Below are positions 6,058-7,971 of a stretch of 7,971 nucleotides of DNA, piece by piece. The stretch covers positions 1 through 7,971 of the forward strand of contig JAFWYI010000217.1 of NCBI GenBank assembly GCA_017522745.1, written 5' to 3'. The DNA is from Mailhella sp. Lineage in GTDB: Bacteria; Desulfobacterota; Desulfovibrionia; Desulfovibrionales; Desulfovibrionaceae. How positions within the stretch are numbered: position 1 is the stretch's first letter; every line of letters starts with the position of its first letter. The position numbers were made by a program, and so were the translations under genes. The notes beneath the pieces are model-generated. The model was given only the letters and a program-made list of their open reading frames with translations. It did not search any database and was not told the origin of the DNA.

Positions 6058-6864
6058 TTATCCCTGAATTTCAAAAGGGGCTTTGAGTCGTTCCGGACAA
6101 CTGGCCCGGATCAGTTCCCGCGCAAGAACACTAGTGGCATCTACCACGGGAGTATCCCACAAACTTGTCTCCGTCACGGCTACCGGGATCTCCGTACAGC
6201 CAAGAAGGATCGTGGACACCTTTTTTTCCTCCACCAGACGGCGTGCCGCGTCAAGCAGAATCTGCCGTGCAGCAGGGGAAACAGGATCGGAAAAAGCTTT
6301 CACGCCGAACGTAGGATCACTGATGGCGCGCTGCACGAGGGCACAGTCTTCATCGCCGAGGATCACAGGTTCGAGTCCGGCCTTTTCCAAGGCGTCCTGG
6401 TACAAACGAGTCTGCAATGTGGCCACTGTGCCCATGAGACCGATGCGGCCTCCGTTGGGGCACAGCTGGCACACATGCTGGACAGCGCTTTCGATGATGG
6501 AAACGAACCGCACATCCAGACCAGTAGCGTACAGACGCTCCAGAGCAACATCCAGGATGCGGGGACTGTGAGCCGTGTTACAGGGCATCCCTATGACAGT
6601 CGCGCCGCTTCGCGCGAGCTGCTCCATGATGCCGCCAATATCTTCACCGGGGTTTTCCTTGGTTTGGCCCAGGAGGAAGGCTGGCCGCTCAGGGATCCAG
6701 CCGGGGAAGGAATGGAGCATCAATGGCAGATGGTCCTGATCTACAGAGGCTCTTGTCCAGCGGAATATCTTCCGCACAAGATCGTAACCGGCATAGGGGC
6801 CGAGCCCACCAACGATACCGATGGTGCGAGGTTCGGGGCTATGATCGAAAAAGCGCTGAATCAA
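6058..6864 (-). CDS. Aspartate/glutamate racemase family protein, TTG start
   Basis: Cofactor-independent amino-acid racemase family member of 268 residues, somewhat longer than typical ~230-residue aspartate racemases. The N-terminal TIGIVGGLGPYAG (14-26) is the family's first loop. The two catalytic cysteines are C95 in GMPCNTAH and C223 in LLGCTEIP, so both acid/base residues of a two-base racemase are present. The segment usually like SNPQIPDRT reads SFPGWIPERPAF (52-63), which may mean a changed substrate pocket. The start is a TTG at 6864 with GGGAGA 6 nt upstream; the next in-frame Met is after the first conserved loop. It lies 22 bp after the transporter and 13 bp before the lyase. 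Its likely job is to interconvert D and L forms of the imported amino acid. The exact substrate is not visible. Confidence 0.9.
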   Translation of the reverse strand: MIQRFFDHSPEPRTIGIVGGLGPYAGYDLVRKIFRWTRASVDQDHLPLMLHSFPGWIPERPAFLLGQTKENPGEDIGGIMEQLARSGATVIGMPCNTAHSPRILDVALERLYATGLDVRFVSIIESAVQHVCQLCPNGGRIGLMGTVATLQTRLYQDALEKAGLEPVILGDEDCALVQRAISDPTFGVKAFSDPVSPAARQILLDAARRLVEEKKVSTILLGCTEIPVAVTETSLWDTPVVDATSVLARELIRASCPERLKAPFEIQG

Positions 6865-6870
6865 GTTTTT

Positions 6871-6876
6871 TCTCCC
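6871..6876 (-). promoter_or_regulatory. Ribosome-binding site deciding the racemase TTG start
   Basis: GGGAGA on the minus strand, 6 nt before TTG at 6864. It is the only good Shine-Dalgarno site near the start of the conserved racemase sequence and supports the unusual start codon. Confidence 0.65.
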
Positions 6877-6886
6877 GGAAGAGAGG

Positions 6887-7971
6887 TTAACATTCCTGCT
6901 GTTCAGGGCCTTCCCACTTGGTCACGAACAGGGCGCCGGTGGCGTCACCAAGAACGTTGATGGAAGTACGGGCCATATCCATGATACGGTCCACACCGGC
7001 GATGAGGGCCACGGCTTCCAGCGGGATACCAACCTGGGTGAATACCATGGTGATCATGACCAGAGCGGCTCCGGGAACACCCATGGAACCAACAGAGGCG
7101 AGAACAGCAAGCAGAAGAACAGTGAGCTGCTTATCGAAGGGCATGGGGATGCCATACACTTCAGCGGCGAAAATGGCGGCCACACCCATGTAGATGGCGG
7201 CACCGTCCATGTTGATGGTGTTGCCCAGCGGGATGGAGAAGCTGGAAACGGCACGAGAGGCGCCCATCTTCTGCACGGCCATCATGTTGGAGGTAAGGGC
7301 CGCGGCGCTGGAGGTGGTGACAAAGGCGATCATGAGGGGTTCCATGAGGCCGGAGAAGAAAGATTTGGGACCATGGCCGGCATACTTGGCGCAGGGCAGA
7401 TACACCAGAATGATCTGCAGGAAGGCGGCAAGGTACATGACCAGAAGCAGCTTGCTCAGAGGAAGCAGAACATTAAGGCCATGCTTGGCAACGGTGAAGG
7501 TCATCAAGCCGAACACGCCGATGGGGGCGTATTTCATGACCATGGTGGTCACGTTGATCATGGTTTCGGCGCAGGCGTCGAAGAAAGCAAATGCAGGGCG
7601 GCCCTTTTCACCAAGCATGGACAGGCCGAAGCCGAACATGATGGCAAAGAAGATGACCTGAAGCATGTTGCCCTTGGCCAGAGCATCGATGGGGTTCAGA
7701 GGAATGATGTCCATCAGAACCTTGATGAGAGGAGGCGCAGCCTTGGACTTGGGCTGGAGACCTTCAAGAGAAATGGTCAGCCCTTCACCGGGGCTCATGA
7801 AGTTGGCCAGCACGAGACCGATGGCCACGGCGGCAGTGGTGGTGGCAAAGTAGTAGACGAGGGTCTTGGTAGCCACGCGTCCGAGCTTCTTCACGTCGCA
7901 CACGGCGGCGGCACCGGCAATAAGGGTACAGAAGACCAGCGGGACAACGACCATGCGCACCAGGGTGATGA
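6887..7971 (-). CDS. Dicarboxylate/amino acid:cation symporter (SLC1/DAACS), 5' end outside window
   Basis: Inner-membrane secondary transporter driven by Na+ or H+. About 360 residues are visible. The frame is open through the right edge, and roughly 60-70 N-terminal residues (about TM1-2) should lie beyond it; the GTG at 7960 is internal. Numbered from that GTG: hairpin HP1 TTSSAAALTSNM (215-226), TM7 NTINMDGAA (247-255), HP2 GSMGVPGAA (291-299) and TM8 DRIMDMARTSINVLGD (324-339). TM8 matches the Pyrococcus GltPh pattern, with D328 (amino-group contact), R331 (side-chain carboxylate contact), T332, N335 and D339. DctA-type C4-dicarboxylate carriers lack that Asp/Arg pairing, so an acidic amino acid (Asp, Glu or an analogue such as cysteate) is the best guess. 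It is first of the visible operon with the racemase and lyase. Codon use is strongly biased, as in the lyase. Confidence 0.94.
   Translation of the reverse strand, partial: ITLVRMVVVPLVFCTLIAGAAAVCDVKKLGRVATKTLVYYFATTTAAVAIGLVLANFMSPGEGLTISLEGLQPKSKAAPPLIKVLMDIIPLNPIDALAKGNMLQVIFFAIMFGFGLSMLGEKGRPAFAFFDACAETMINVTTMVMKYAPIGVFGLMTFTVAKHGLNVLLPLSKLLLVMYLAAFLQIILVYLPCAKYAGHGPKSFFSGLMEPLMIAFVTTSSAAALTSNMMAVQKMGASRAVSSFSIPLGNTINMDGAAIYMGVAAIFAAEVYGIPMPFDKQLTVLLLAVLASVGSMGVPGAALVMITMVFTQVGIPLEAVALIAGVDRIMDMARTSINVLGDATGALFVTKWEGPEQQEC

Noticed and set aside
6045..6074. Longer lyase start at 6074
   Set aside because: It would overlap the racemase end. The ATG at 6044 has AAGGAA at ideal spacing and begins with the family-typical N-terminus.
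4926..6086. Plus-strand open frame (386 codons) opposite the PLP lyase
   Set aside because: The composition is an artefact of the lyase's strong codon bias (rich in Ala, Gly, Val, Glu, His). There is no ribosome-binding site or motif, and the frame crosses the terminator and the racemase-lyase junction.

Overview
The window is a gene-dense stretch of a Gram-negative chromosome. It carries seven genes in two converging groups. The sigma54-dependent two-component pair, the coding density and the gene content (sulfur/acidic amino-acid catabolism) suggest an anaerobic Desulfovibrionaceae-type bacterium of the Bilophila/Desulfovibrio kind. That placement is an inference from gene style only, with low to moderate confidence. 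No tRNA, rRNA, CRISPR array, insertion sequence or phage gene was seen.

Plus strand, 1-2723: the 3' part of a membrane sensor histidine kinase overlaps by 8 bp the start of an NtrC-type (receiver, AAA+, Fis) sigma54 activator. The pair ends in a short intergenic region with two hairpins. The second is a clear bidirectional terminator shared with the converging genes.

Minus strand, read from the right edge leftwards: (i) a Na+/H+-coupled dicarboxylate/amino-acid symporter of the SLC1/DAACS family, cut by the window edge, whose TM8 residues point to an acidic amino acid; (ii) an Asp/Glu-racemase-family protein; (iii) a PLP enzyme of the D-cysteine desulfhydrase / L-cysteate sulfo-lyase family, followed by two tandem hairpins, one a good terminator; (iv) after a 223-bp gap with a candidate promoter and operator palindrome, a GntR/FCD regulator; and (v) an AbgA-like M20 metallo-amidohydrolase, translationally coupled to the regulator.

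Genes (i)-(iii) read as one uptake-and-breakdown module: import an acidic or sulfur-containing amino acid, interconvert its D and L forms, then eliminate ammonia plus a sulfur leaving group to give pyruvate. Cysteate is the sulfonate analogue of aspartate. It would fit all three genes and would release sulfite, but D-cysteine (releasing H2S) is not excluded. Genes (iv)-(v) look like a regulated peptide/amide-hydrolysis unit that could free an amino acid from a conjugate. A direct link to (i)-(iii) is plausible from position but unproven. The strongly biased codon use of (i) and (iii) suggests high expression.
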